From Rhizobium sp. Root1334 (lineage in GTDB: Bacteria; Pseudomonadota; Alphaproteobacteria; Rhizobiales; Rhizobiaceae), in assembly GCF_001426665.1 (NCBI RefSeq), contig NZ_LMEY01000029.1:34957-98956 (forward strand): a stretch of 64,000 nt of DNA. The letters are read 5' to 3'. How positions within the stretch are numbered: position 1 is the first letter of the stretch; the number at the start of each line of letters is the position of its first letter. Under the pieces are notes generated by a model. That model searched no databases and was not told where the DNA came from. It was given only the letters and a program-made list of their open reading frames with translations. Below are positions 19,081 through 27,003 of the stretch, piece by piece. The position numbers and the translations under genes are program-made.

Positions 19081-20460
19081 CTAAGGATTGGCTACAGCCG
19101 CCAGCCTGCGATCAAATCCGTCCAAAATCCGCTTGACCAGCGCCGGATAATCCTCGTCGAAATGATGGCCACCATCGATGGCAATGACTTCGACACCCGT
19201 ATCCTTCAGCGTCGGGCAGACATCGTCGTCCTCATCTGTCCCGTAGATGCACTGCACGAGAGCCGGTTTCATCTTGGTGATATCGTCGGCCGGGTCGCCG
19301 GCGCCGTCCGCCGCCGCGGCACCCAACCAGCCGAGAACGGAAATCTTGTAATCCACCTGATGCGACACGGCGAGCAGCGACACCTGCGCCACGCGATCCC
19401 GGTCTGCTTGCGGCAGCAAATTGTAGGTCCGGGGCAGGATATCGGCACCGAAGGAATATCCAATCAGCAGGATATGCTTGACGTTCCAGCGCTTGCCGTA
19501 AAACGCGATGATGCGGTGCAGGTCATCGGCGGTCTCCTGCGGCTGACGCTCCGACCAGAAGTAGCGCAGAGAATCGATGCCGACCACCGGCATGCCCTGT
19601 TGCTGGAGAACATCGCCGACTTCCTTGTCTATATCGCGCCAGCCGCCATCGCCCGAATAGACGATTGCCATCGTGTCGCGTGTCGGCTTGGTTTCAAGCA
19701 CGGTCAGGGGCAGTCCCAGCGGATTGTCCTCGCCTGCGGAGGCGGTCACGAGCGCCGACAGCGCATCGTAAAAAGCCGTCCACATGTCGTCATCCGTTTC
19801 AGTGATCTCGATGTCGCTATGCTTGGCAGTCAACTCGGTGACATGGGCGCGGCCGTCTGCGGGCGCATCCGGCGTGAACAGCACGGTGACCGGATCGGGC
19901 AGCGGCCCATCGGTCAAACCGTAGACCATCCGGTCGCCCACCTTTTTCTTGTCGGCAGGCGTGCAGAGCTGTTTGCTCAGTGTGATGCCGGCCTCGGGAT
20001 TGATGGCCAGCGTTTGCCCAATTGTCGCCGCCGGCGTCTGCGCCGCAATGGCAAGAGCCAGCGCGCCACCCGCCCCGGCACCGGCAATGATCGGCAGCCG
20101 ATAATCGTTGTTTTTCGCCGCCCGCTGAACTTGCTGGCTCAGCGCTTCGATGTCGGACACCATGTAGATGCAGTCGCCCTCGTCCTTCGCCAGCGATGCA
20201 AGATAGCTTGGAAGATCGATACCGATGACCAAGGCTCCGCCATCGGTCAGGCTTTTGGCGAGCGTATCCTCCTTGTCAGACCATCCGGCCTTATCGGAAA
20301 TAAGCACAACCGCGGCCGCCACATCGCCGGTGGGCAAGAGGATATGTGGCGACGGGATCATGCCCGTATCAAAAGCAGCCGGATCCTCCGAACGCGCCGG
20401 AAATGCTGCAAAAAACAGGCTGGCGGCAAAAGCGGCCTGATAGAATCTCTTCAAGATCAT
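19081..20460 (-). CDS. acvB: AcvB/VirJ-family periplasmic protein (lysyl-phosphatidylglycerol hydrolase)
   Basis: 459 aa. The Sec signal peptide ends near AAFPARS, so the protein is periplasmic. It belongs to the AcvB/VirJ alpha/beta-hydrolase-like family; the second half has YSGDGGWRD and the nucleophile elbow GYSFGA. The Agrobacterium homologue is needed for virulence and acts on lysyl-phosphatidylglycerol; the R. tropici homologue (AtvA) is needed for acid tolerance. Its start overlaps the lpiA stop by 4 bases (ATGA), so the synthetase and its proposed hydrolase are co-translated. It is a chromosomal gene in a housekeeping setting and says nothing by itself about virulence. Confidence 0.9.
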   Translation of the reverse strand: MILKRFYQAAFAASLFFAAFPARSEDPAAFDTGMIPSPHILLPTGDVAAAVVLISDKAGWSDKEDTLAKSLTDGGALVIGIDLPSYLASLAKDEGDCIYMVSDIEALSQQVQRAAKNNDYRLPIIAGAGAGGALALAIAAQTPAATIGQTLAINPEAGITLSKQLCTPADKKKVGDRMVYGLTDGPLPDPVTVLFTPDAPADGRAHVTELTAKHSDIEITETDDDMWTAFYDALSALVTASAGEDNPLGLPLTVLETKPTRDTMAIVYSGDGGWRDIDKEVGDVLQQQGMPVVGIDSLRYFWSERQPQETADDLHRIIAFYGKRWNVKHILLIGYSFGADILPRTYNLLPQADRDRVAQVSLLAVSHQVDYKISVLGWLGAAAADGAGDPADDITKMKPALVQCIYGTDEDDDVCPTLKDTGVEVIAIDGGHHFDEDYPALVKRILDGFDRRLAAVANP

Positions 20461-23057
20461 TTTTTCACAATTCCCTTCACGCCGCCGCCAATCAGGAATG
20501 TTGCATCCATCAGTGCCAGAACGGGATTGATACCACCACCCGCCGCCATATACCGAGGCTGCCAGTGCGGATGGAATTTCGACTTGAAGGCCTTCAGGCC
20601 CTTGAAGTTATAGAAGCGTTCGCCGTGTTCGAAAACCGTGCGACCCACCTTGTCCCAAACGGGCGAGGAACGGCGGCCGGAAAGACCGGCCAGAGGCGCC
20701 ATGCCAAGGTTGAACCGCTTGAATCCCTTGTCACGCAGATATTCCATCAATGACACAAAGAGAAAGTCCATCGACCCTTTCGGTGCCTCCGGCAGGAAGC
20801 GCATGAGGTCGATAGTCCCTTCCTCGCAGGCATCCGTCACGAGGATATTGGCGAACGCAACGATTTTTCCGTTCAACCGCAAAATCCCAACCGGTTGGGC
20901 GGTAATGTAATCCGTATTGAATGCCCCCAACGAAAAGCCCTTTTCCCTGGCACGATGATGCGCCAGCCAGGCATCGGACACGGCTACGAGATCGCCCATG
21001 ATCGCCGGGACATCCTCGGGTTCGACAACGGCGAATTCCAGCCCGTCGCGCTGCGCCCGGCTGACCGTCTGGCGCAGGGTGGCCCACTTGCCGCCCTTCA
21101 GTTCGAACGTCGTGAGGTCCGCCGTGGCCAGTTCGCCGAGACGGAAGGCCCGCAAGCCGGCATCCGCATAGTAGGAGAGCCCCGCAGGCGAGACCTGATA
21201 GAAAACCGGCCGGCAGCCGCAGGAACGGGCCTCCTCAATGAACTGCCAGATCAGATCCGGCCATGCATCACGCGGACCGACCGGATCGAACAGGGCAATC
21301 CAGGAACGAGCCTGACGGCCATACATGATGAACGCACGCCCGTCGGAGGAAAACATCAGGCTCTTATCGCCCATCCGCACGAGATTGGCGTCCGACATAT
21401 CCTGCGCGTTGGCAATGGCGATCGCTTTTTCGATGTCGGCGGCAGAAGACGCTTCCCTTGGGCCTTTGGCGGGCCGCAGCAGGCTCCACAACGCAGCAGC
21501 GCCAGAGAAGATCGTCAGACCGAGCACGGCGCGAAGGCCGCGCGGCGCTTCCTCCGACAGTTCGAACTGCCACCAGAGCGTATTGCTGTATTCCACGTCA
21601 CGATAAACGAACAACAGGACGATCACCGCAAAGGCACAGAGCGCCAGCATTGCCGTCAGCCATGGCAACGTCAACCGCTCGTTCGACAGGTTTGCTGGCC
21701 GGTCGAACAGCCGGTGCGTGGCAAGCAGGCTGACGATGAAGAAGGCGAGAAGGCTCGCCTCGATCAGGGCCACCGCCTTGAGGAGAGAAAACAACAGCGC
21801 GATAACGGCAACGACAAGCGCCGCCCACCAGGCGCTATCCAACCGTCTTGCCAAGCCGCGCGCGACAATGACGAGAACCAGACCCAGCAGGCTTGCGAGA
21901 AAATGCGTGCCTTCGATGATCGGTAATGGCACGTAATCGGCAAGAAAAGCCAGATTGTCGTCCGGCGTCGGCGTGACACTGGAAAATACCAGCATGGCGG
22001 CCAAGATAAGTGCAAGCGTCGCCAAGAGAAGCGGTGTCAACCGACCGGCCACGCGGCGCAGGCTGGAACCGACAGGCTTGCGGTAGAGGCTGCGCAGTTC
22101 GGCACCAATGACAAAGATGACTGCCAGAAGCAGCGGCAGGACGTGGTAGATCAGCCGATAAAGGACGAGCGCGCCCAGGACTGTGTCGACATCCACCGCC
22201 TGGCCCAGCGCCGCGACGATGACGGTTTCAAAGACACCAAGACCGGCCGGGACATGGCTGAGAACGCCAAGTCCGACAGCCACCGCATAAATCGCCAGAA
22301 ACGCCGGCCAGCCGATCACCCCTTCAGGCAGCAGCACGTAGAGGACGGAAGCCGAGGCGGCCAGATCCAGAACGGTCACAAGGAACTGACGCGATGCCGT
22401 GCGTGAATCCGGAACCCGCAGCGAAAAACGCCCCAACTGCAACGCCCGGCCATCGCGGCCCGCCACCATCAAAGTCAGCAGGACGGTCAGGATCAACACA
22501 GCGATCGCACGCAGCGCCGGTGAACTCATTCCCACGAGTGGCGCCACTTCCGGCGCGATCATCAACAGGCTGAGAGCCGCGACACTTGCAAGCCCGAGCC
22601 CGAAGGCAAGGGTGACAAAGGCGATAACGCCGCCGATTTCTTCCGGCCTCAGCCCGAGGCGGGAATAGGCGCGATAGCGGATGGCGCCGCCACTCAACGG
22701 GCCGAAACCTGCGGTATTGCCGACCGCATAGGCCGCAAAAGCCGTCAATGCCACATCGGCATAGGGCAGTCGCCGCTTGAGATAGATCAGCGCCCCGACA
22801 TCGTAGAAGGTCAGTGCAAAGAAGCTCAAGGCGGTAAAGCCGATGGCCAGTGCAATGGACGTGCCGCTGGTATTATCGAGCGCGGCCATCACGTCTTCAT
22901 ACCGAACTTCACTCGTCAGATGGAAGATCGCATAGCCCGCAAGGGCAAGGATGAGGATCGTGGCAATCGCAGTCAGCAGCCGGCCCTGAAGCCACACCCG
23001 CTGAACCATGACTTGAGTGCCACCGGGCTCATCGTTTCTATCGGCTGGATTGGACAT
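20457..23057 (-). CDS. lpiA: Phosphatidylglycerol lysyltransferase LpiA/MprF
   Basis: 866 aa bifunctional membrane protein. The N-terminal two thirds hold many transmembrane helices of the MprF flippase/synthase domain (GFGPLSGGAIRYRAYSRLGL motif). The C-terminal soluble part (about residue 540 on) is the DUF2156/GNAT-like aminoacyltransferase that moves Lys from Lys-tRNA to phosphatidylglycerol. In rhizobia it is acid-induced and supports resistance to cationic peptides. Start 23057 gives MSNPADRN; an upstream TTG at 23081 is possible, but neither has a strong ribosome site. It is followed by acvB in the conserved lpiA-acvB/atvA order. Confidence 0.93.
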   Translation of the reverse strand: MSNPADRNDEPGGTQVMVQRVWLQGRLLTAIATILILALAGYAIFHLTSEVRYEDVMAALDNTSGTSIALAIGFTALSFFALTFYDVGALIYLKRRLPYADVALTAFAAYAVGNTAGFGPLSGGAIRYRAYSRLGLRPEEIGGVIAFVTLAFGLGLASVAALSLLMIAPEVAPLVGMSSPALRAIAVLILTVLLTLMVAGRDGRALQLGRFSLRVPDSRTASRQFLVTVLDLAASASVLYVLLPEGVIGWPAFLAIYAVAVGLGVLSHVPAGLGVFETVIVAALGQAVDVDTVLGALVLYRLIYHVLPLLLAVIFVIGAELRSLYRKPVGSSLRRVAGRLTPLLLATLALILAAMLVFSSVTPTPDDNLAFLADYVPLPIIEGTHFLASLLGLVLVIVARGLARRLDSAWWAALVVAVIALLFSLLKAVALIEASLLAFFIVSLLATHRLFDRPANLSNERLTLPWLTAMLALCAFAVIVLLFVYRDVEYSNTLWWQFELSEEAPRGLRAVLGLTIFSGAAALWSLLRPAKGPREASSAADIEKAIAIANAQDMSDANLVRMGDKSLMFSSDGRAFIMYGRQARSWIALFDPVGPRDAWPDLIWQFIEEARSCGCRPVFYQVSPAGLSYYADAGLRAFRLGELATADLTTFELKGGKWATLRQTVSRAQRDGLEFAVVEPEDVPAIMGDLVAVSDAWLAHHRAREKGFSLGAFNTDYITAQPVGILRLNGKIVAFANILVTDACEEGTIDLMRFLPEAPKGSMDFLFVSLMEYLRDKGFKRFNLGMAPLAGLSGRRSSPVWDKVGRTVFEHGERFYNFKGLKAFKSKFHPHWQPRYMAAGGGINPVLALMDATFLIGGGVKGIVKK

Positions 23058-23317
23058 GGAGCACCTGGTGGGGCATTTCAAACTCTAACGTCATCGACGA
23101 TATACATCCTGCCACAGCTAAATAAAGTGAACTTAATGTAATCTTCGATCAACTGAATCCGGGCGTTTGCTTGGTAAGGCGCCCGGCATGAAATTCGACT
23201 GAAATGACGGTCAGGCAATGCCAGCGCCTGACAACAGGCAGCATTGACCGCTTCCACACACCAGCCTATCTCAATCTCATGACAGAGCACACCAAGAGCG
23301 ACGAGCCCGGAGAGCCG
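23058..23317. other. Divergent promoter region between lpiA and the channel gene
   Basis: 260 bases. Near lpiA the DNA is A/T-rich (around 23095-23150: ATATACATCC, AAATAAAGTGAACTTAATG), which is the likely lpiA promoter zone. I could not identify a specific operator. Confidence 0.4.
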
Positions 23318-24085
23318 ATGTTAAACGGCGTACGCGCACGTTTACGTATGCTCTATCTCGGGACCAGCGCCATGGCGATCCGGTTTCAGATAACCATGGC
23401 GATCATCGATCTCGCCATCATCATCTTCTTCCTCGTTGGCCCGTATTTCGCCGCGGGGCACACCTACCTCATCATCGACTATGCAATTGCCGCCTTGATC
23501 GCCTTCGAGCTTGGCGCCCGGGCGCTGATCGCCTCAAACCTCCGGCGCTGGCTGACACGGCCGATGACGTGGGTCGATATCGCCATCCTGGCAACGCTGC
23601 TCTTCCCGGCGCAATTCTCCAACTTCGCGTTCCTGCGCGCCTTCCGCATCTGGTCGCTGGGCCAGAGCAAGGTATTCACGCTGTTGATCAAGCGGGCGGG
23701 CTATGGAGAATGGGAAGAGGTCATTCGCGCCTGCATCAATTTCGTGACCTTCCTGTTCCTCGTCACCGGCTTCGTCTACACCGCGTTCTTCTATCACCAG
23801 GCGGCCGGCGTCGAAGGGTTCGTCGATGCGCTCTATTTCACCGTCGCCACCATCACGACGACGGGCTTTGGCGATATCACCCTGCCCGGCACGCTGGGCA
23901 AGCTGACGTCGATCGTCACGATGATTTTCGGCATCTCGCTGTTCGTACGGCTGGCACAGGCGATCGTGCGCCCGCACAAGGTCGTCTTCCCCTGTCCCCA
24001 ATGCGGTTTGCAGAGACACGATGCCGACGCGGTACACTGCAAGGCTTGCGGCCAAATACTGAACATTCCGGACGAAGGAAGTTGA
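23318..24085 (+). CDS. K+-channel-like ion transport protein with a C-terminal zinc ribbon
   Basis: 255 aa from the preferred start. There are about six transmembrane segments in voltage-gated channel order. The S4-like segment carries few charges (FLRAFRIWSLGQSK). The pore loop holds the selectivity filter TTTGFGD at residues 180-186, the potassium-channel type. After the last helix comes a short cytoplasmic tail with CPQCG...CKACG, a four-cysteine zinc ribbon. K+ selectivity is inferred from the filter; the zinc ribbon could sense redox state or metal, or bind a partner. A strong GGAG 5 bases before ATG 23318 supports this start; ATG 23279 without a ribosome site would add 13 residues. Confidence 0.85.
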   Translation: MLNGVRARLRMLYLGTSAMAIRFQITMAIIDLAIIIFFLVGPYFAAGHTYLIIDYAIAALIAFELGARALIASNLRRWLTRPMTWVDIAILATLLFPAQFSNFAFLRAFRIWSLGQSKVFTLLIKRAGYGEWEEVIRACINFVTFLFLVTGFVYTAFFYHQAAGVEGFVDALYFTVATITTTGFGDITLPGTLGKLTSIVTMIFGISLFVRLAQAIVRPHKVVFPCPQCGLQRHDADAVHCKACGQILNIPDEGS

Positions 24086-24192
24086 ACCTTCTGGCCACGA
24101 TGACGGCCCTGGAAGCGACCAAATTTGGGCTTCGCGCCCAACCATAGTGGGTGCTAATATTCCCCTAAGGACAAGACTTGGGGGGAAGACAT

Positions 24193-24591
24193 ATGCCGCG
24201 CGTCGCAAAGCTCTATTTCCGCACTGCCATCATTTTCCTGATTATCGGAATTGCAATGGGCCTGAACATGGCCATCTCGCAGGATCACAGCGCCATCGGC
24301 GCGCACGCCCATGCCAATCTGCTCGGCTGGGTGACCATGGCGATCTTTGGCGGATACCACGCGCTGAACCCTGCCAAGGCGGGACGGCGGATCGCCATGA
24401 TCCAGTACGTGGTCTACACGGCGGGCGTCGCCCTGATGGTGCCGGCGCTCTATCTGATGCTGACCGGAAATCCGGCGCTCGAGCCTGTTGTCGCAATCGC
24501 CTCGCTGATCACATTTGCGGGCGTCTTGCTGTTCGCAGTCATCATCTATAGCGGGGATACAGTACACCGCCCGGCAATTGCCACACAGTAA
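24193..24591 (+). CDS. Small four-helix membrane protein with an HAHANLLGW motif
   Basis: 132 aa with about four transmembrane helices. The GAHAHANLLGWVTMAIFGGYH segment resembles the haem-ligand helices of haem-copper oxidase subunit I-like and NnrS-like proteins, so haem binding is possible but unproven. GGGGGAAG lies just before ATG 24193; an in-frame TTG at 24178 overlaps that site and is rejected. It lies 107 bases after the channel gene on the same strand. No catalytic partner subunits are nearby. Function unknown. Confidence 0.75.
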   Translation: MPRVAKLYFRTAIIFLIIGIAMGLNMAISQDHSAIGAHAHANLLGWVTMAIFGGYHALNPAKAGRRIAMIQYVVYTAGVALMVPALYLMLTGNPALEPVVAIASLITFAGVLLFAVIIYSGDTVHRPAIATQ

Positions 24592-24890
24592 GACTATCTT
24601 CAAGTTTCGCCCGCGGCGGGATCTCTGAACTGTTGGCTTAGTTCGCGACCCGCACCGTATTGCCGTATCGGCGGTGCCGAATACATGACGGTCGCCGCGC
24701 CTTGCCTATTTCTTTCAACCAACTCCCCGCCCCGGCGTAACAGAACGGGTTCTTTCATTTTATACCTTGATATGTCTGTTTTTTCTCGACAATACCTATC
24801 GCGAGGGTGAGACGAGAAACGCCAGATGGCCAAGGCATGTGGATCCATGATGTCTGAGATCGGCGAAAACTGCGCAGGTCAGGTTTCGGC
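24592..24890. other. Intergenic region, no gene seen
   Basis: About 300 bases. It contains a T-rich stretch near 24770-24790 (TGTCTGTTTTTTCTCGACAATACC) that may be a promoter for the next gene. No stable hairpin with a T run is obvious. Confidence 0.4.
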
Positions 24891-25763
24891 ATGAATGTGC
24901 AGCGGAAAAACCGGTCCGGAAAGATATTCTTCCTCGCCGCTGTCGGGTTGGTCTTCGCCGGCATCCTGGCGACGGTTCTGCTTGCCAACAACCACCGCAA
25001 TCTTGATCTGCTACTGACCTATCTCGGCTACCCCAATCTGATTCCCAATGCCGCGCCGCAGCAGGTGAAGATAACCCAGACCAGAAGCTTACGCTTACCG
25101 CCGGCACGCATGGTCCTGCCTGTCTATGCTTTCGCCGACTTCAAGGCCCCGCAACAAAACTTCATCCGGCTGATCCAGAGTGACCCGAGGACCCTGTGCG
25201 AACAACTGAGGGACGGCGGTTTCGGCCAATTGGACTGGACCGTCAGCAGCGCTCACAAGGACAATTGGGAATGCTCGTCCTCGGTCGATCTTCCCGCTCC
25301 GGATGCCGATAAACCGGAACAGTCCTCGATCTTTATCGTCATCAAGGGCGATGGGGAAAACCGTGTCACCTCCTTTCGCGTCAAGCTGAACATCGAAAAT
25401 AAAGCCGATACGGCCAAGGTCGCCGAACTTGCCGGGGACGCGGCGAACATCTTCCTGCGCCAGGTCCGTTGGGGAAATCCGGAAGAGATCATCGGCAAGA
25501 TCCATGCCCTAGAACCCTTTGACATCCGCAAATTCGGTAGCCGCATCCAGTTCAAAAGAGAATTCGGCGAAACACCACGCTACAATTTCCTTGCCAATCA
25601 GATCAGTGTGCAACGCAAGAACATGCCGGGAGATCTGTTCTTCGACCGGAGCAAGTGGTTTCCGCTGACCGGAAGCGATGGGCTGCCGATGATTGACGGC
25701 ATGATGGCCGGGGAAGGCGCTGGCGGAATCCCCCTCACGGACCCAGGCAATCCTGCCCCCTAA
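24891..25763 (+). CDS. Uncharacterised exported or membrane-anchored protein
   Basis: 290 aa. A single N-terminal hydrophobic segment (FFLAAVGLVFAGILATVLLA, residues 12-31) after a basic start suggests a signal anchor, with the rest in the periplasm. Only two cysteines, at about residues 103 and 127, lie in the mature part and could form a disulfide. The C-terminus is Gly/Pro-rich (GEGAGGIPLTDPGNPAP). I do not recognise the family with confidence; it may be one of the rhizobial DUFs found near polysaccharide genes. It precedes the sugar transferase gene by 365 bases. The ribosome site is weak. Confidence 0.7.
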   Translation: MNVQRKNRSGKIFFLAAVGLVFAGILATVLLANNHRNLDLLLTYLGYPNLIPNAAPQQVKITQTRSLRLPPARMVLPVYAFADFKAPQQNFIRLIQSDPRTLCEQLRDGGFGQLDWTVSSAHKDNWECSSSVDLPAPDADKPEQSSIFIVIKGDGENRVTSFRVKLNIENKADTAKVAELAGDAANIFLRQVRWGNPEEIIGKIHALEPFDIRKFGSRIQFKREFGETPRYNFLANQISVQRKNMPGDLFFDRSKWFPLTGSDGLPMIDGMMAGEGAGGIPLTDPGNPAP

Positions 25764-26128
25764 GCCAAATCGTCCGCGCACACGATGCGATTGCGGCGCG
25801 TTGCAACCGGCTGTCCCCTTACCTGTTTCGATCCGGAGCCGGCCGCTCCGGCCCACCACAATTAACCACAGGAACGGATTGGATTCGCAAGGCCCTACCG
25901 AAATCGGTAGTATTTAATAAATCGTTAAAATCGCATATTCCACATATGCGGCGAAGTAACGAAAAGACATCTAACGAAGATCTCGTGCGCTCGCATTATC
26001 AAGGTCAATATTCAGGATATTCTGCCGCAGTCTCATCCAGCCATTCCAGCTCCATTGGCAATGCATCTCCTGGTAAAGATCAACACAAAGTAGGTATTCC
26101 GGTCGAATTCCGGGGAAGATGTAAAGTC
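25764..26128. other. Upstream region of the sugar transferase gene, with a palindrome
   Basis: 365 bases. A frame open from 25946 could add 61 residues to the transferase, but it is Ser/Gln-rich and unlike the family. The region holds the dyad at 25895-25910 and A/T-rich DNA (TTTAATAAATCGTTAAAATC) right after it, a plausible regulated promoter. Confidence 0.5.
25895..25910. promoter_or_regulatory. Palindrome upstream of the sugar transferase gene
   Basis: CTACCGAAATCGGTAG: 7-bp perfect arms around AA, directly followed by a very A/T-rich segment. This size and symmetry fit an operator for a dimeric regulator (for example LuxR-type). The protein is unknown. Confidence 0.5.
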
Positions 26129-26875
26129 ATGACGGAAAAAACGCTGCCGCAACGACGACCTCTCATCCGGGCAACGGAAAGCCGCCCTGTCTGGACAGCG
26201 TCCGCTGAACGCCCAGACAAGCAATCGCCGGCATGCGATGACCAAGTTCACCTCGAATCGGTTCGCGTAGCAGACCTGCCCGTTCAGTTTGCGATCAAGC
26301 GCACAATCGATGCCGCCTGCGCATTTTCCGGGCTGCTCGTTCTTGCGCCCGTCATGCTTGCCATTGGCGCCCTCATCAAGCTGGACAGCAAGGGGCCTGT
26401 TTTCTCCCGGCGACTGCACCTAGGGCTGAACGGAGCTCCCTTCGAGCTGTTGACGTTCCGCTGTACGGCTACGGGCTTTCGCAATGCCGGTCAGCCAGCC
26501 ACCGATGGTCAACACTTCACGCCGTTTGGACGTTTCTTGAACAAAGCCAATCTTGAAGGGTTACCGCGATTGTGGAACGTTCTCACCGGCGACATGTCGC
26601 TGGTCGGCCCTCGCCCACATGTTCCGGACTTGCTTGCGGCAGGCCACAACTACAATGACCTTGTGCAGGGCTACGAATACCGAAACCTGATGCGCCCGGG
26701 CCTTACCGGTCTTGCGCAGACCCGCGGCCCTCACGCCGCTGCCGGGCACCGCTGGATGGCGGTCCGACAAATTGTCTCCGATGTCGATTACATCACCCAG
26801 TTCTCGCTGCTCCTCGACATGAAGATCATGATGCGCACCGCAATCAACGCCATGAAGCGCTGGACGCGCCGTTAG
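26129..26875 (+). CDS. Divergent ExoY/PssA-like sugar-phosphate transferase
   Basis: 248 aa. Family members move a sugar-1-phosphate to undecaprenyl phosphate, the first step of exopolysaccharide or LPS repeat synthesis. The membrane-inserting helix (FAIKRTIDAACAFSGLLVLAPVMLAIGALIKL) and the block LWNVLTGDMSLVGPRPHVP are typical. Two family motifs are altered: KFRTM is TFRCT, and the LDELPQ motif bearing the catalytic Asp-Glu pair reads LEGLPR (Glu143-Gly144). The protein may have changed activity or be a regulator. Start 26129 has GGGGAAG upstream. A strong terminator follows. No other polysaccharide genes are in the window. Confidence 0.82.
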   Translation: MTEKTLPQRRPLIRATESRPVWTASAERPDKQSPACDDQVHLESVRVADLPVQFAIKRTIDAACAFSGLLVLAPVMLAIGALIKLDSKGPVFSRRLHLGLNGAPFELLTFRCTATGFRNAGQPATDGQHFTPFGRFLNKANLEGLPRLWNVLTGDMSLVGPRPHVPDLLAAGHNYNDLVQGYEYRNLMRPGLTGLAQTRGPHAAAGHRWMAVRQIVSDVDYITQFSLLLDMKIMMRTAINAMKRWTRR

Positions 26876-26910
26876 GAGACTGGCAAGCGCAACAGCCCAA
26901 ACGCGAAAAT

Positions 26911-26947
26911 GAAAACCGCCCGAAGATTCTCTCTTCGGGCGGTTTTC
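26911..26947. terminator. Strong bidirectional terminator after the sugar transferase
   Basis: A perfect 16-bp stem (26911-26926 with 26932-26947) and a 5-base loop. The outer stem is AAAA/TTTT, so it has U runs on both strands and can serve the transferase gene and the convergent glp operon. Confidence 0.92.
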
Positions 26948-26964
26948 ATTTCAACGGAGGCTGA

Positions 26965-26997
26965 AGACTGGCGCCGGGACGGACCCGGCGCCAGTCT
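26965..26997. repeat. GC-rich perfect hairpin at the end of the glp operon
   Basis: A 14-bp perfect inverted repeat (26965-26978 and 26984-26997, loop ACGGA), 6 bases past the glpV stop. There is no T run, so it may protect the mRNA 3' end and act with the neighbouring terminator. Confidence 0.7.
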
Positions 26998-27003
26998 GTC
27001 GTC

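Noticed and set aside
19081-20460. acvB as a sign of a Ti plasmid or virulence region
   Set aside because: The gene is coupled to lpiA in a housekeeping chromosomal setting; no vir genes, T-DNA borders or rep genes are present.
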